The notes: generated from the letters alone by a model not told the origin. DNA of 64,000 nucleotides from Bacillota bacterium (GCA_023228885.1 JALOAJ010000004.1:1-64000), one strand, 5' to 3'. Positions 41,869 through 51,374 are shown, counted from the stretch's first letter. Numbers and translations are program-made.

Positions 41869-42612
41869 ATGAATGAGCAAAAAATGTCCAAAACCATCAC
41901 CTGGGTAGCTGTAATAATATCAATAGGTCTGATTATTTCCGCAACATCTGCATCATATTTATTTTTCAAAGGCAGAACGGCGGAGACAGGCGTAATTTCG
42001 GTAGTCGGTTCCGCCAAACAGGAAATAAAATCAGATTTTGCCGTGTGGCGCTGCCAATACTCTGCTCAAATGCACACTTTGCCCGAGGCGTTTGCAAAGT
42101 TAAAGGACGACCAAAAAACGGTTAAGGAATACCTGATTTCCAAAGATATTGATGAAAAGGATTTAAGCGTCTTGGCGGTTGAAACGCAAATCATATATGT
42201 GCGGGATAACCATGGGATGCCGACAAGTGAAATTGAAAGTTACAGGCTTTGGCAGGCAATCGAAATTAAAAGCAATGATGTTGACAAAATAGACGCAATA
42301 TCAAAAGAGGCAACCGAACTTATTGACAAGGGAGTGCTTATGGTATCACAGCAGCCGCAGTTCTATTACACTAAAATTGCAGATTTAAAAATTGAAATGG
42401 TTGCGCTTGCAACAAAAGACGCAATGGAGAGGGCGCAAAAGATTGCGGAAAACTCCAACGCAAAAATTGCCGGCATGATAAATTCAAACATGGGGGTTTT
42501 TCAAATTAGGGCGCTTTATTCAGATGAAATATCCGATTATGGCATCAATGACACAACCTCAATACATAAAGAGATTATGTCTGTTATGAACTGCAGATTT
42601 AAAGCAAAATAA
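41869..42612 (+). CDS. SIMPL-domain protein (DUF541) with N-terminal membrane anchor
   Basis: A 247-residue protein with one N-terminal membrane segment (~6-30) and an outside SIMPL domain: GVISVVGSAKQEIKSDFAVWRC, DEKDLSVLAVETQIIYV, YRLWQAIEIKSNDVDKI and ATKDAMERAQKIAENSNAKI. SIMPL proteins are widespread cell-envelope proteins of unclear biochemistry. ATG at 41869 follows GAGGGGAG. It is probably expressed alone: terminators and opposing genes flank it. Confidence 0.87.
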   Translation: MNEQKMSKTITWVAVIISIGLIISATSASYLFFKGRTAETGVISVVGSAKQEIKSDFAVWRCQYSAQMHTLPEAFAKLKDDQKTVKEYLISKDIDEKDLSVLAVETQIIYVRDNHGMPTSEIESYRLWQAIEIKSNDVDKIDAISKEATELIDKGVLMVSQQPQFYYTKIADLKIEMVALATKDAMERAQKIAENSNAKIAGMINSNMGVFQIRALYSDEISDYGINDTTSIHKEIMSVMNCRFKAK

Positions 42613-42650
42613 TGTACGGACGAAGGGTTATATTTATCTAAACTATAAAT

Positions 42651-42690
42651 CGGGGTTTGCCTTATGTTGGCAAACCCCGAGCGCCAATAT
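42651..42690. terminator. Bidirectional terminator
   Basis: CGGGGTTTGCC (42651-42661) pairs with GGCAAACCCCG (42669-42679), an 11-bp GC-rich stem between the convergent SIMPL and mscL genes. The plus side is followed by AATATTTTTGG. Confidence 0.8.
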
Positions 42691-42700
42691 TTTTGGTTTA

Positions 42701-43129
42701 TTATTTATTGGCATTGCTTTTTAATAAATCCCTAATTTCAGCCAAAATATCTTTTTCCGTTACGGTTGGCTTTTCTTCCGTTTCTTCTTTTACGCTTTTT
42801 GATAGTGGCGATTTCATCCTATTGATTAGCTTTATAGCAAAAAAGATTGATACCGCTATAATGAAAAAATCCACTACATTTTGAATAAAAAGACCGTACA
42901 AAATTGCGGCTTCGGGTTTTATAACTTTATCGCCTTCCGTAATTGCAGCGCTAAGCACCCATTTTAGTTGCTTAAAGTCGGTTCCGGATGTTAAAAAACC
43001 AAAAAGCGGCATTATAATATCGTTCACAACAGAAGTTACAATTTTTCCGAACGCCCCACCTATTATAACGCCGATTGCCATGTCTAAAACATTGCCTTTA
43101 AACGCAAAACCTTTGAAGTCTTTCCACAT
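42701..43129 (-). CDS. mscL: Large-conductance mechanosensitive channel
   Basis: A 142-residue pentameric channel that releases solutes on hypo-osmotic shock. TM1 FKGNVLDMAIGVIIGGAFGKIVTSVVNDIIMP is the near-invariant MscL pore helix; the outside loop is followed by TM2 FIQNVVDFFIIAVSIFFAIKLIN and a charged C-terminal coiled region (TEKDILAEIRDLL). Length is normal. ATG follows GGGGTG. Confidence 0.97.
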   Translation of the reverse strand: MWKDFKGFAFKGNVLDMAIGVIIGGAFGKIVTSVVNDIIMPLFGFLTSGTDFKQLKWVLSAAITEGDKVIKPEAAILYGLFIQNVVDFFIIAVSIFFAIKLINRMKSPLSKSVKEETEEKPTVTEKDILAEIRDLLKSNANK

Positions 43130-43146
43130 TATAATTCACCCCACTT

Positions 43147-44034
43147 TTATTTAGTATACGGATTTATATGCACCATACATTGCTTTACCCCAAGCTTGCA
43201 GGAATGTACTTGGCTGCTGACCGCATCGGCTATGTTATGCGCCTTTTCGACTGAAATTTCTTTGTCAACAGCTATATCAACATCAACGCAAAGCAAGCTG
43301 CCGTGAAGGCGGGTTCGAAGCTCGTCTATTCGTTGCACTCCGTCTACCGATGTAATTACATCAAAAATTTCTTTTTGAATTTCAGCGTCAGCAGCATGGT
43401 CGGTAACCTCTTTTATTGCGGTTATGATAATTTTCAAGCCGACTTTTGCGATAAGCAACGCAATGGCTATTGACGCGATAGGGTCAACTATCCTCGCTCC
43501 AAGCATCGCCCCCCCAATGCCTATAAGGCTGCCAACCGATGCAATGGCATCCGAACGATAATTCCATGCATTTGCCAAAAGCACGGAACTGTTGGTTTTG
43601 TCTGCTATCTTTTTAGAATGTCTAAATAAAAACTCTTTTGCCAATATGGAAATCAGCGCAACAAACAATGCAATTGCCCTTGGCGGTTGCACTTGTTCGC
43701 CTGATAAAATGCTTTTTATACTTAAAACGCCCTTAACCCCAATTCCTATTGCGGCTGCAAGCAGAACCGATGAAAGGAAAATCGAAGCGATGCTTTCCAG
43801 TTTTTCGTGCCCGTATTGATGGTTGTCGTCACTTTTTTTCTCGCTTATATTAACCCCTATAATAACAATCACCGTCAAAAAAACATCCGCAAGCGAATCA
43901 ACGCCATCAGAAATTAACGCCTGACTGAATGCAAAAAAACCTGTTATAAGTTTGATTGCAGATAAAAAGGTGTTTGTGATAATCGATATAACCGAAATGG
44001 TGTTTATTTCTTTACTCCGCTCGTTCTTTTGCAT
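43147..44034 (-). CDS. Cation diffusion facilitator transporter with D-D-N-D metal site
   Basis: A 295-residue CDF exporter with six membrane helices and a C-terminal cytoplasmic domain (EVTDHAADAEIQKEIFDVITSVDGV). The transport site would be D46 and D50 of SDGVDSLAD plus N158 and D162 of NAWNYRSD. Zn/Fe transporters such as FieF have His at the first of the second pair, so N158 is a substitution that may favour Mn2+ or another metal; this is inference. Histidines in the C-terminal domain are few. ATG follows AAAGGAAGG. It lies 17 bp upstream of mscL, possibly co-transcribed. Confidence 0.88.
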   Translation of the reverse strand: MQKNERSKEINTISVISIITNTFLSAIKLITGFFAFSQALISDGVDSLADVFLTVIVIIGVNISEKKSDDNHQYGHEKLESIASIFLSSVLLAAAIGIGVKGVLSIKSILSGEQVQPPRAIALFVALISILAKEFLFRHSKKIADKTNSSVLLANAWNYRSDAIASVGSLIGIGGAMLGARIVDPIASIAIALLIAKVGLKIIITAIKEVTDHAADAEIQKEIFDVITSVDGVQRIDELRTRLHGSLLCVDVDIAVDKEISVEKAHNIADAVSSQVHSCKLGVKQCMVHINPYTK

Positions 44035-44137
44035 ACGACCTTCCTTTATAACTGTAATATCCTTATAAAATTATAACCGAGTTGAAGATAAAAGTCAATG
44101 AAAACACTTTTTTTGAACACCAACCGGGTAATTGTGC

Positions 44138-44166
44138 TTGACATTGATGATGAAAAATAATAGAAT
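44138..44166 (+). promoter_or_regulatory. Promoter of alaS
   Basis: TTGACA (44138-44143), 17 bp, TAGAAT (44161-44166), giving a leader of about 93 nt with no T-box sequence. Confidence 0.7.
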
Positions 44167-44197
44167 ATATATCATAAATAAGCGAGGTTTTAAAACT

Positions 44198-44266
44198 ATG
44201 TTGTTTCGGCAAACGCCGGGCAGCAACCGCTTAGCTTTACATTATGCTTCCAAGGTTGTGATTTGA
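44198..44266 (+). CDS. Possible 22-codon leader ORF coupled to alaS
   Basis: ATG at 44198 starts a 22-codon frame (MLFRQTPGSNRLALHYASKV...) whose stop TGA overlaps the alaS ATG as TGATG. A weak ribosome site, CGAGG, lies 10 bp upstream, and a short hairpin CGGC/GCCG is inside it. Translation could feed ribosomes into alaS, whose own site (AAGG, 10 bp off) is poor. It has only two Ala codons, so it is not an obvious Ala-sensing leader. Tentative. Confidence 0.35.
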   Translation: MLFRQTPGSNRLALHYASKVVI

Positions 44267-46908
44267 TGGACAAATTAGGGTTAAATGAAATTAGGGAAAG
44301 GTTTTTATCATTTTATGAAAGCAAGGGTCATTTACGGTTACCAAGTTTTTCTTTGATTCCGCAAAATGATAATTCCTTATTGCTTATAAATGCGGGAATG
44401 GCGCCGCTTAAACCATATTTCACCGGCAAGGAGCAGCCGCCGTCTAAGCGTGTTACCACTTGCCAGCGGTGCATAAGAACCCCCGATATTGAGCGTGTTG
44501 GCAAAACATCACGCCACGGAACATATTTTGAAATGCTTGGGAATTTCAGCTTCGGCGATTATTTTAAAACCGAGGCAATAAAATGGGCATGGGAGTTTAT
44601 GACGGATGAAATGAAACTTCCGCCAAGCAAGCTGTGGATTAGCGTCTACGAACAAGATGACGAGGCGGCGCAAATATGGCAGAAGGTTGCGGGAATTTCG
44701 CCTGACCGTATAGTTAGGCTTGGCAAGGAAGATAATTTTTGGGAAATAGGCACAGGCCCATGCGGCCCGTGCTCTGAAATACATTATGACAGAGGAGAGC
44801 AATTCGGCTGCGGTAAGCCGGATTGTGCCGTCGGCTGTGATTGTGACAGGTATGTTGAAATTTGGAACCTTGTTTTTACTCAATACGATAAAGACGAGCA
44901 AGGCAACTATAATAAGTTAAAATTCCCCAACATTGACACCGGAATGGGCTTGGAGCGGCTTGCCGCCGTCATGCAAGGGGTAAACAACCTTTTTGAGGTT
45001 GATACGGTGCAAAATATAATGCGGCATGCAAGTAAAATTGCCAATGTTGTTTACGGTGACAGCGAAAAAAGCGATGTATCGCTACGGGTTATTACCGACC
45101 ATATACGAGGAACTGTTTTTATGGTCAGCGATGGTATTATGCCTTCAAACGAAGGGCGCGGATATGTGCTTCGCAGGCTGATAAGGCGCGCTTCCCGTCA
45201 TGGAAAGTTATTGGGGATTAAAAGCGTTTTTTTGCACGAGCTTGCCGACACCGTTATAAATGAAAATGTTAAAGCATATCCTGAACTGGAAGAAAAAAGA
45301 GAGTATATAAAAAGCAGAATATTGGCAGAGGAAGAAAGCTTTGAAAAAACGATAGGTCAAGGCTTAATGATTTTGAATGATTTAATTGATGAAATAAAGC
45401 GAAGCGGCGGCAAGACTTTATCCGGAGAAAACGCCTTTAAGCTTTACGACACATACGGTTTTCCCATTGATTTAACCCTCGAAATATTACAGGAAAACAA
45501 AATAGAGGCAGACCTTTACCGGTTTGATTTGCTTATGCAAAAACAAAAACAGCGTGCAAGGGATGCGCGCGGCTCCAACGACGGTGCAGGCTGGGATGAG
45601 GTATATAATCAGTTTGGAGATGCGCCGACGGAGTTTATAGGGTATGATAATTCCAAATCTGACGCTAAAGTTTTTGCCATGGTAAAAGATGGCGATGAGG
45701 TACAAAAAGCTTGTGAAAACGAGTCTGTAACAATTTTGCTTGATAAAACCGTTTTCTATGGTGAAAGCGGCGGGCAGGCAGGCGACAGCGGTATATTGAA
45801 AAATAAAAATGCGAGGATATCGGTGATTGATGCAAAAAAACTTGCAAACGGGCAAATTTTGCATATTGCAAAGGTAGAAAACGGTTGTATTTCGCAAGGT
45901 GACGATATAATTGTCGAAATAGACGAACAAAAGCGGCGCAACACATCAAAAAACCACAGCGCAACGCATTTGTTGCATCGCGCGCTAAAAAAGGTTTTGG
46001 GAGAGCATGTGAGCCAAAGCGGCTCGTTCGTAAACGACAGCTATTTGCGGTTTGACTTTACGCATTTTTCCGCGTTATCAGATGACGAGCTTGCAAAGGT
46101 TGAAGATGAGGTAAACAACGCAATCATGGATTCGCTTAGCGTAAATATTTCCTACACCTCGTTGGATGAGGCAAAGAAAGAAGGGATAGTTGCCCTTTTT
46201 GGAGAAAAATACGGTCAGCAGGTTCGGGTTGTGAAAATGGGAGATTATTCAGCCGAACTATGCGGCGGCTGCCATGTGGGGAACACTTCCGAGATAGGTG
46301 TGTTCAAAATAATGCGTGAAGGCGCCGTAGCCTCCGGGATACGCCGTATAGAGGCAATAACGGGCATGGCTGTTATGCAAAATATTTGTGAAAAAGATAT
46401 GCAGCTAAAACAAGCGGCTGCGTTGCTTAAAACATCGCCTGCCGAGGTAGTTCCAAAGACAGAGATGCTTTTGGCAGAGCTAAAAGCGGCGGGACGGCAA
46501 ATAGAAATGTTAAAAGGGAAGCTTGCTGCATCTTCAGTTGATGATTTTTTGAAAAATGCGGTTAAAATTAAAAATACCCTTGTAATAACAGGCAGAACAG
46601 ATAACCTGGATTTGGACGGTATGCGAAACTTAGGCGACAGGCTGCGTGAGCGGGCGCCAAATTCAATAATAGTTCTTGCCTCGGGAAAAGACGGAAAGGC
46701 AACTTTTGTATCCATGGCGACAAAAGCCGCAATAGCGGAAGGGGCAAATGCGGGCGGAGTTGTGCGAGATGTTGCAAAAATTGCGGGCGGCGGCGGAGGA
46801 GGGAAGCCGGAAAGCGCACAGGCAGGCGGGCGTGATATTTCTAAAATAGACGATGCGCTCGGTTCAACTGCAAGCATAGTTGAAAAATATATTAAAGGTA
46901 ATAAATAA
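44266..46908 (+). CDS. alaS: Alanyl-tRNA synthetase
   Basis: Full-length enzyme, 880 residues. N-terminal class II core: HLRLPSFSLIPQNDNSLLLINAGMAPLKPYF (motif 1), RTPDIERVGKTSRHGTYFEMLGNFSFGDYF (motif 2), GMGLERL (motif 3). The editing domain carries NHSATHLLH (HxxxH) and the distal CGGCHVG; the C-terminal domain holds GGGGGGKPESAQAGG. ATG at 44266 is preferred over the TTG at 44263. It is followed closely by HIT and UppP genes. Confidence 0.98.
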   Translation: MDKLGLNEIRERFLSFYESKGHLRLPSFSLIPQNDNSLLLINAGMAPLKPYFTGKEQPPSKRVTTCQRCIRTPDIERVGKTSRHGTYFEMLGNFSFGDYFKTEAIKWAWEFMTDEMKLPPSKLWISVYEQDDEAAQIWQKVAGISPDRIVRLGKEDNFWEIGTGPCGPCSEIHYDRGEQFGCGKPDCAVGCDCDRYVEIWNLVFTQYDKDEQGNYNKLKFPNIDTGMGLERLAAVMQGVNNLFEVDTVQNIMRHASKIANVVYGDSEKSDVSLRVITDHIRGTVFMVSDGIMPSNEGRGYVLRRLIRRASRHGKLLGIKSVFLHELADTVINENVKAYPELEEKREYIKSRILAEEESFEKTIGQGLMILNDLIDEIKRSGGKTLSGENAFKLYDTYGFPIDLTLEILQENKIEADLYRFDLLMQKQKQRARDARGSNDGAGWDEVYNQFGDAPTEFIGYDNSKSDAKVFAMVKDGDEVQKACENESVTILLDKTVFYGESGGQAGDSGILKNKNARISVIDAKKLANGQILHIAKVENGCISQGDDIIVEIDEQKRRNTSKNHSATHLLHRALKKVLGEHVSQSGSFVNDSYLRFDFTHFSALSDDELAKVEDEVNNAIMDSLSVNISYTSLDEAKKEGIVALFGEKYGQQVRVVKMGDYSAELCGGCHVGNTSEIGVFKIMREGAVASGIRRIEAITGMAVMQNICEKDMQLKQAAALLKTSPAEVVPKTEMLLAELKAAGRQIEMLKGKLAASSVDDFLKNAVKIKNTLVITGRTDNLDLDGMRNLGDRLRERAPNSIIVLASGKDGKATFVSMATKAAIAEGANAGGVVRDVAKIAGGGGGGKPESAQAGGRDISKIDDALGSTASIVEKYIKGNK

Positions 46909-46926
46909 TCTAAGGCGGTGATACTT

Positions 46927-47268
46927 TTGGACTGTATTTTTTGTAAAATTGCGGCAAAGCAAATACCCTCGGAAATTGTGTTCGAGGATGATAAGGTTAT
47001 TGCATTTCACGACATTTCACCCGCCGCGCCGGTGCATATTCTTATAGTACCGAAACAACACATCGAATCGACGCTTGAAATAAACAGTTCTAATTCCTCC
47101 GTTATTTCACATATATATGAAACAGCGGTGCAGCTTGTAAACAGCTTGGGTATTGGCGGCGATGGCTTTAGAATTGTAAACAATTGCGGTAAGAACGGCG
47201 GGCAAACGGTTGACCATATACATTTTCATTTATTAGGCGGCAGAAACTTAACATGGCCGCCGGGCTAA
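46927..47268 (+). CDS. HIT-family nucleotide-binding protein (HINT-type)
   Basis: A 113-residue histidine-triad hydrolase: CIFCKIAAKQIPSEIVFEDDKVIAFHDISPAAPVHILIVPK and the catalytic HIHFHLLGGR (His-x-His-x-His). Cys-x2-Cys at the start is the zinc-type HINT signature. Substrate is probably an adenosine phosphoramidate-like compound. TTG start at 46927 after AAGGCGGTGAT; an alternative GTG at 46918 lies inside that site. It sits between alaS and uppP, a spacing that suggests one transcript. Confidence 0.92.
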   Translation: MDCIFCKIAAKQIPSEIVFEDDKVIAFHDISPAAPVHILIVPKQHIESTLEINSSNSSVISHIYETAVQLVNSLGIGGDGFRIVNNCGKNGGQTVDHIHFHLLGGRNLTWPPG

Positions 47269-47278
47269 GGAGGCAGGT

Positions 47279-48112
47279 ATGACAAATTTAAACGCTTTAA
47301 TGCTTGGGTTAATTCAAGGGCTTACTGAATTTATCCCTATTTCAAGTTCCGGGCATCTTGTTATATTTCAACATTTGTTCGGTCTTGACGATTGCAAGCA
47401 ATATATTGTTTTTGACATTGTTTTGCATATCGGGACACTTGTATCGGTGCTGTTTTTTTATTGGAAAGATGTTTTAGGGCTTATAAAATCATTTTTTGGA
47501 TTTTTGACAGATTTGGTCAAGGGCAAGAAGGTTAATTTTAAAGATGACGGGCTGAGGGTTTTGGTTTCGGTGATTATCGGCACAATACCTTTGGTGGTGG
47601 CGGTTTTAATAAAAAGCAAGGTTGAAAATTTATTTTCTTCGCTCTTGTTCGTTGGCTGCGCCTTGCTTGTGACGGGCGGAATTTTATTTTTAACCGATAA
47701 AATAAACAAGATGGAATATACCATTGAAAATATGCCGTATAAAAATGCTTTTATTGTTGGCTTGTTTCAGCTTTTCGCGATTTTACCGGGAATTTCTCGA
47801 AGCGGCTCAACCATTTTCGGCGGCGTTGCAACCGGGCTGAAAAGAGAGTCTGCCGTTAAGTTTTCGTTGTTGCTTTCAATTTTAGCGATACTTGGGGCGG
47901 CGGCGGCATCAATACCGGAGTTGTTTTCCGAAACAGCGCCCTCGGCAACATTATTTCAATACATATCAGGCGCTGTTGTTGCGGCGGTGAGCGGTATATT
48001 TGCAATAAAGTTTTTAGTAAAAATGCTTAGCAAAGGCAAATTTAAATTTTTTGCGATATACAGTTGGGTTGTCGGCGTTGTAATAATTCTAATTTCAATA
48101 GGGGTAAGATAG
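47279..48112 (+). CDS. uppP: Undecaprenyl-diphosphatase
   Basis: Membrane enzyme of 277 residues that recycles the C55 lipid carrier of peptidoglycan and exopolysaccharide. Motifs: LGLIQGLTEFIPISSSGHL (family motif 1 with the conserved EFIPISSSGH) and LPGISRSGSTIFGG (motif 2). About eight hydrophobic segments. Absence of a flippase in the exopolysaccharide locus makes this one of few lipid-carrier genes in the window. ATG follows AAGGAGG. Confidence 0.96.
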   Translation: MTNLNALMLGLIQGLTEFIPISSSGHLVIFQHLFGLDDCKQYIVFDIVLHIGTLVSVLFFYWKDVLGLIKSFFGFLTDLVKGKKVNFKDDGLRVLVSVIIGTIPLVVAVLIKSKVENLFSSLLFVGCALLVTGGILFLTDKINKMEYTIENMPYKNAFIVGLFQLFAILPGISRSGSTIFGGVATGLKRESAVKFSLLLSILAILGAAAASIPELFSETAPSATLFQYISGAVVAAVSGIFAIKFLVKMLSKGKFKFFAIYSWVVGVVIILISIGVR

Positions 48113-50479
48113 ATGGCAAGAAAGGTAACCGGCGCTGCATCGTCAAAGCGTAAAACAAGAACCTATAAAAGAAAAAGAAAGGTTAACTATGAGGCTTTAG
48201 GCATAGCTTTATTTGCGTTAGCAATATTTATAGGTATAAGCTTTTTCACATCTGCTGCAGGGGGTGTGGGCAAGGCGGTTAAATCGGTTACAATGGGGCT
48301 TTTAGGCTTGCCTTCATATATTTTATGCTTTACCGTCATGGCGGTGGCTATTCATGTTATAATTTCTCGAAATATAAAAACCTATGCTTCAAAATATTGG
48401 CTTTCCCTTGTGCTTATTGTAATGATAAGCGTGTTATGGCACCTTGTTTCAAGACCCGAGGGCGCTAACTATTGGGAATTAGGGCTTCAAGGCAAAGGCG
48501 GCGGTTATTTAGGCGGGCTTATAACCCATTTGATGATAGGTCCGTTTGGCTATGCGGGCAGCATTTTAGTGACAAGCTGTATGATATTGGTTTTTACCGT
48601 AATAGTGTTTAATATTTCGATAATTAAGATTTTTTCGTTTTTATATAAGGGAATAAAGGACAAGCTTGCAGAAGATAATGACGAACAAGAAGATGATACC
48701 ACAGAAGATACAATGCCTTTGCACTTAAAACGCGAATTTAAAAAACTGAAAAAGCAGATGGCTGCTTTTGAAAAGGGCTTTTCTGATGCTCCGGCAGAAG
48801 CGGAAAAACCGAGCAATGAAAATGAGCCGGCTCGCAAGCTGCAAGCCGAAATTCAGTCTGAAGTTCAAGCAACGCAGCAGCCGGACGAAACTGCCATTAA
48901 CGAGGCAATTGAAGTTGGCACGGAAGTTGCGTTGCTGCCAAAAAAGAAAAAGCGTGAAGAACCGGAACATATTGAAATTGAAGTTATAAACGAGAGGGCG
49001 GACTATAAGTTTCCGCCGTTGCATCTTTTGCGTGAGCCGGAAAAGAAGCATGTCCTTTTAGATGCATCGCTGGAGCGGACGGCAAAAAAGCTTATCGAAA
49101 CATTGAACTCCTTTGGTGTTGAAGCCAAAATTATAGATTATAGCAGAGGTCCTACAATAACCCGATATGAGCTGCAACCGAATGCAGGTGTAAAAATCAG
49201 CAAAATTACAAACCTTGCGGACGACATTGCCTTAAACCTTGCGGCATCGGGCATTAGAATTGAGCTTATACCGGGCAAATCCGCAATCGGCATTGAGGTT
49301 CCGAACGAAATTCTAAGCAATGTAAACATACGCGAGGTTATCGGAACGGCAGAGTTTTCAAAATTTAAAAGCAAGCTTACCTTTGCGGTGGGCAAAGATA
49401 TTGCGGGCAAACCGGTTGTGGCGGACATTTCCCGTATGCCCCATTTGCTTATTGCAGGCTCAACCGGCTCGGGTAAATCCGTTTGTATAAATACGCTTAT
49501 TACAAGCATTTTATACAAGTCCGCTCCTCACGAAGTGAAGTTTGTTATGATTGACCCAAAGGTTGTTGAATTGGGCGTTTATAATGGAATACCGCACCTG
49601 CTTATACCTGTGGTGACCGACCCGCGTAAAGCGGCGGGGGCTTTGCAATGGGCGGTTATGGAGATGACAAACAGATATAAGCTGTTCGCTGACAATAATG
49701 TGCGCGATTTTAAAGGATATAACCTTTACGCAAGGGAAAATGACATGGATGAAATACCGCAAATAGTTATTATAATTGATGAGCTTGCCGACCTTATGAT
49801 GGTGGCGCCGAATGATGTTGAAGAAAGCATTTGCAGGCTTGCTCAAATGGCAAGGGCGGCGGGAATGCACCTTGTTGTTGCCACACAGCGACCGTCGGTT
49901 GATGTAATTACCGGCATAATAAAGGCAAACATTCCGTCAAGAATTTCTTTTGCCGTTTCATCGTATATTGACAGCCGTACCATAATTGATATGGGGGGCG
50001 CCGAAAAGTTGCTTGGCAGAGGGGATATGCTATATTACCCTATGGGTGCGGCAAAACCGCAGCGTGTGCAGGGCGCCTATGTTAATGATAAAGAAGTTGA
50101 AAAGGTTGTTGCGTTTGTTAAACAAAATGACGAGGCGGAATATAATCAAGATGTGATAGAGCAAATAGAAAGCGCGGGAGAACGCCAAATGGCAAATGAT
50201 GGCAGGGCGTCTCAAGCCGATGAGCTGCTGCCCGAGGCTATTGATATGGCAATTGAAATGGGGCAGGCATCCGTTGCGATGTATCAGCGGCGGCTTAAAG
50301 TGGGATACCAGCGCGCTGCCCGCCTTATTGACCAAATGGAGGAACGAAAAATAATCGGTCCTTTTGACGGCACAAAACCGCGTGAGGTTTTAATAACCCG
50401 CGCCCAGTGGAATGAGATGCTGCTATCATCCGACTTTAAAGTGGCAGATGACGAAGAAAGTCCGGATACTCAGAGCTAA
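48113..50479 (+). CDS. FtsK/SpoIIIE DNA translocase
   Basis: A 788-residue DNA pump for chromosome segregation and forespore translocation. Four membrane segments near the N-terminus are followed by a charged linker. The RecA-like motor (~330-690) has Walker A GSTGSGKS, Walker B VIIIDELADL and IASGGR-like residues in TQRPSVDVITG. The C-terminal winged-helix gamma domain (QRAARLIDQMEERKIIGP) reads orientation sequences. Its 3' end overlaps a convergent pseudouridine synthase gene by 44 bp. Confidence 0.96.
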   Translation: MARKVTGAASSKRKTRTYKRKRKVNYEALGIALFALAIFIGISFFTSAAGGVGKAVKSVTMGLLGLPSYILCFTVMAVAIHVIISRNIKTYASKYWLSLVLIVMISVLWHLVSRPEGANYWELGLQGKGGGYLGGLITHLMIGPFGYAGSILVTSCMILVFTVIVFNISIIKIFSFLYKGIKDKLAEDNDEQEDDTTEDTMPLHLKREFKKLKKQMAAFEKGFSDAPAEAEKPSNENEPARKLQAEIQSEVQATQQPDETAINEAIEVGTEVALLPKKKKREEPEHIEIEVINERADYKFPPLHLLREPEKKHVLLDASLERTAKKLIETLNSFGVEAKIIDYSRGPTITRYELQPNAGVKISKITNLADDIALNLAASGIRIELIPGKSAIGIEVPNEILSNVNIREVIGTAEFSKFKSKLTFAVGKDIAGKPVVADISRMPHLLIAGSTGSGKSVCINTLITSILYKSAPHEVKFVMIDPKVVELGVYNGIPHLLIPVVTDPRKAAGALQWAVMEMTNRYKLFADNNVRDFKGYNLYARENDMDEIPQIVIIIDELADLMMVAPNDVEESICRLAQMARAAGMHLVVATQRPSVDVITGIIKANIPSRISFAVSSYIDSRTIIDMGGAEKLLGRGDMLYYPMGAAKPQRVQGAYVNDKEVEKVVAFVKQNDEAEYNQDVIEQIESAGERQMANDGRASQADELLPEAIDMAIEMGQASVAMYQRRLKVGYQRAARLIDQMEERKIIGPFDGTKPREVLITRAQWNEMLLSSDFKVADDEESPDTQS

Positions 50480-51374
50480 AGGCTTTTCCTATCAGATATG
50501 AGAGGGTTGAGCCTTCAAACCCGTTTAAAAATATAAGCTTATGTGCGCAGAGCGCTTGGTGTTGACCCGGTTTTCCGTTTCCGTATTTCATATCGCCGAC
50601 AATAGGATGACCTATTGCGGCAAGATGCGCCCTTATTTGATGTGTGCGCCCGGTTATAAGTTCAACTTCTACCAAAGCATTTGATTTCCCTTGCCGAATG
50701 ACATTGTATGCGGTTACAATTTCGACAGCCCCGTTTTGCGCTGTTTCAGATATATATGCTTTGTTCTGATGTTTGTTTTTAACAAGATATCCCTTTAAAA
50801 CAGCTCTTTTATTTTTGAACTTACCCTCGCATAACGCTAAATATATTTTTTTGACCATCCTTTGGCGTATTATTTCGTTCATTGTTCTAAGTGCGGCGGC
50901 GTTTTTAGCGGCTATAACAATTCCGCCTGTGTTTCGGTCTAAACGATTGCACAGAGCGGGTGTAAAGCTGTTTTCCTTGTCAGGTTGATATTCTCCTTTT
51001 AAAACAAGATAAGACAAAAATTGCGAGGCTATCGTGTCGGTAGCTTTATCGCCGTTACTATGCGTCAGTATGCCGGGGCTTTTATCTATCAAAGCTATGT
51101 TTTTATCTTCATAAATGATTTTTAAGTTGGGTGTAAAGTCTTTGGGCTTTACTGTCTTTTCTTTTACAAAAAACTCGTCGTTGATATAAAGGTCTAAAAC
51201 ATCTCCTAATTGAAGAATATAATTTATTTCGCTTTTTTTCCCGTTGACTTTAACTCTTTTTTTTCTGATACTTTTATAAATCAGCGATTGCGGCATTACA
51301 TTTTTAAATAGCTTGCGCATAAAAGCGTCAAGCCGCTGACCGCTGTCATTTTCGTTTATTTTTATTGTTTTCAT
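50436..51374 (-). CDS. RluA-family pseudouridine synthase
   Basis: A 312-residue tRNA/rRNA pseudouridine synthase. The N-terminal S4-like domain (RLDAFMRKLF, LIYKSIRKKRVKVNGKK) is followed by the catalytic core: CNRLDRNTGGIVIAAK with the invariant Asp of RLDRNTGG, and GRTHQIRAHLAAIGHPIVGDMKYG. It resembles RluC/RluD-type enzymes; the exact target uridines cannot be told. ATG at 51374 follows GGGGAT; an in-frame ATG at 51386 is possible. The end overlaps the convergent ftsK gene. Confidence 0.93.
   Translation of the reverse strand: MKTIKINENDSGQRLDAFMRKLFKNVMPQSLIYKSIRKKRVKVNGKKSEINYILQLGDVLDLYINDEFFVKEKTVKPKDFTPNLKIIYEDKNIALIDKSPGILTHSNGDKATDTIASQFLSYLVLKGEYQPDKENSFTPALCNRLDRNTGGIVIAAKNAAALRTMNEIIRQRMVKKIYLALCEGKFKNKRAVLKGYLVKNKHQNKAYISETAQNGAVEIVTAYNVIRQGKSNALVEVELITGRTHQIRAHLAAIGHPIVGDMKYGNGKPGQHQALCAHKLIFLNGFEGSTLSYLIGKAFSSEYPDFLRHLPL

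Noticed and set aside
44167..44265. T-box riboswitch before alaS
   Set aside because: No AGGGTGGNACCGCG block or specifier loop is present, and the leader is under 100 nt.
46245..46877. Long open frame on the minus strand inside alaS (210 codons)
   Set aside because: It lies wholly within a clear alaS coding region, has no ribosome site, and its composition is that of a complementary-strand shadow.
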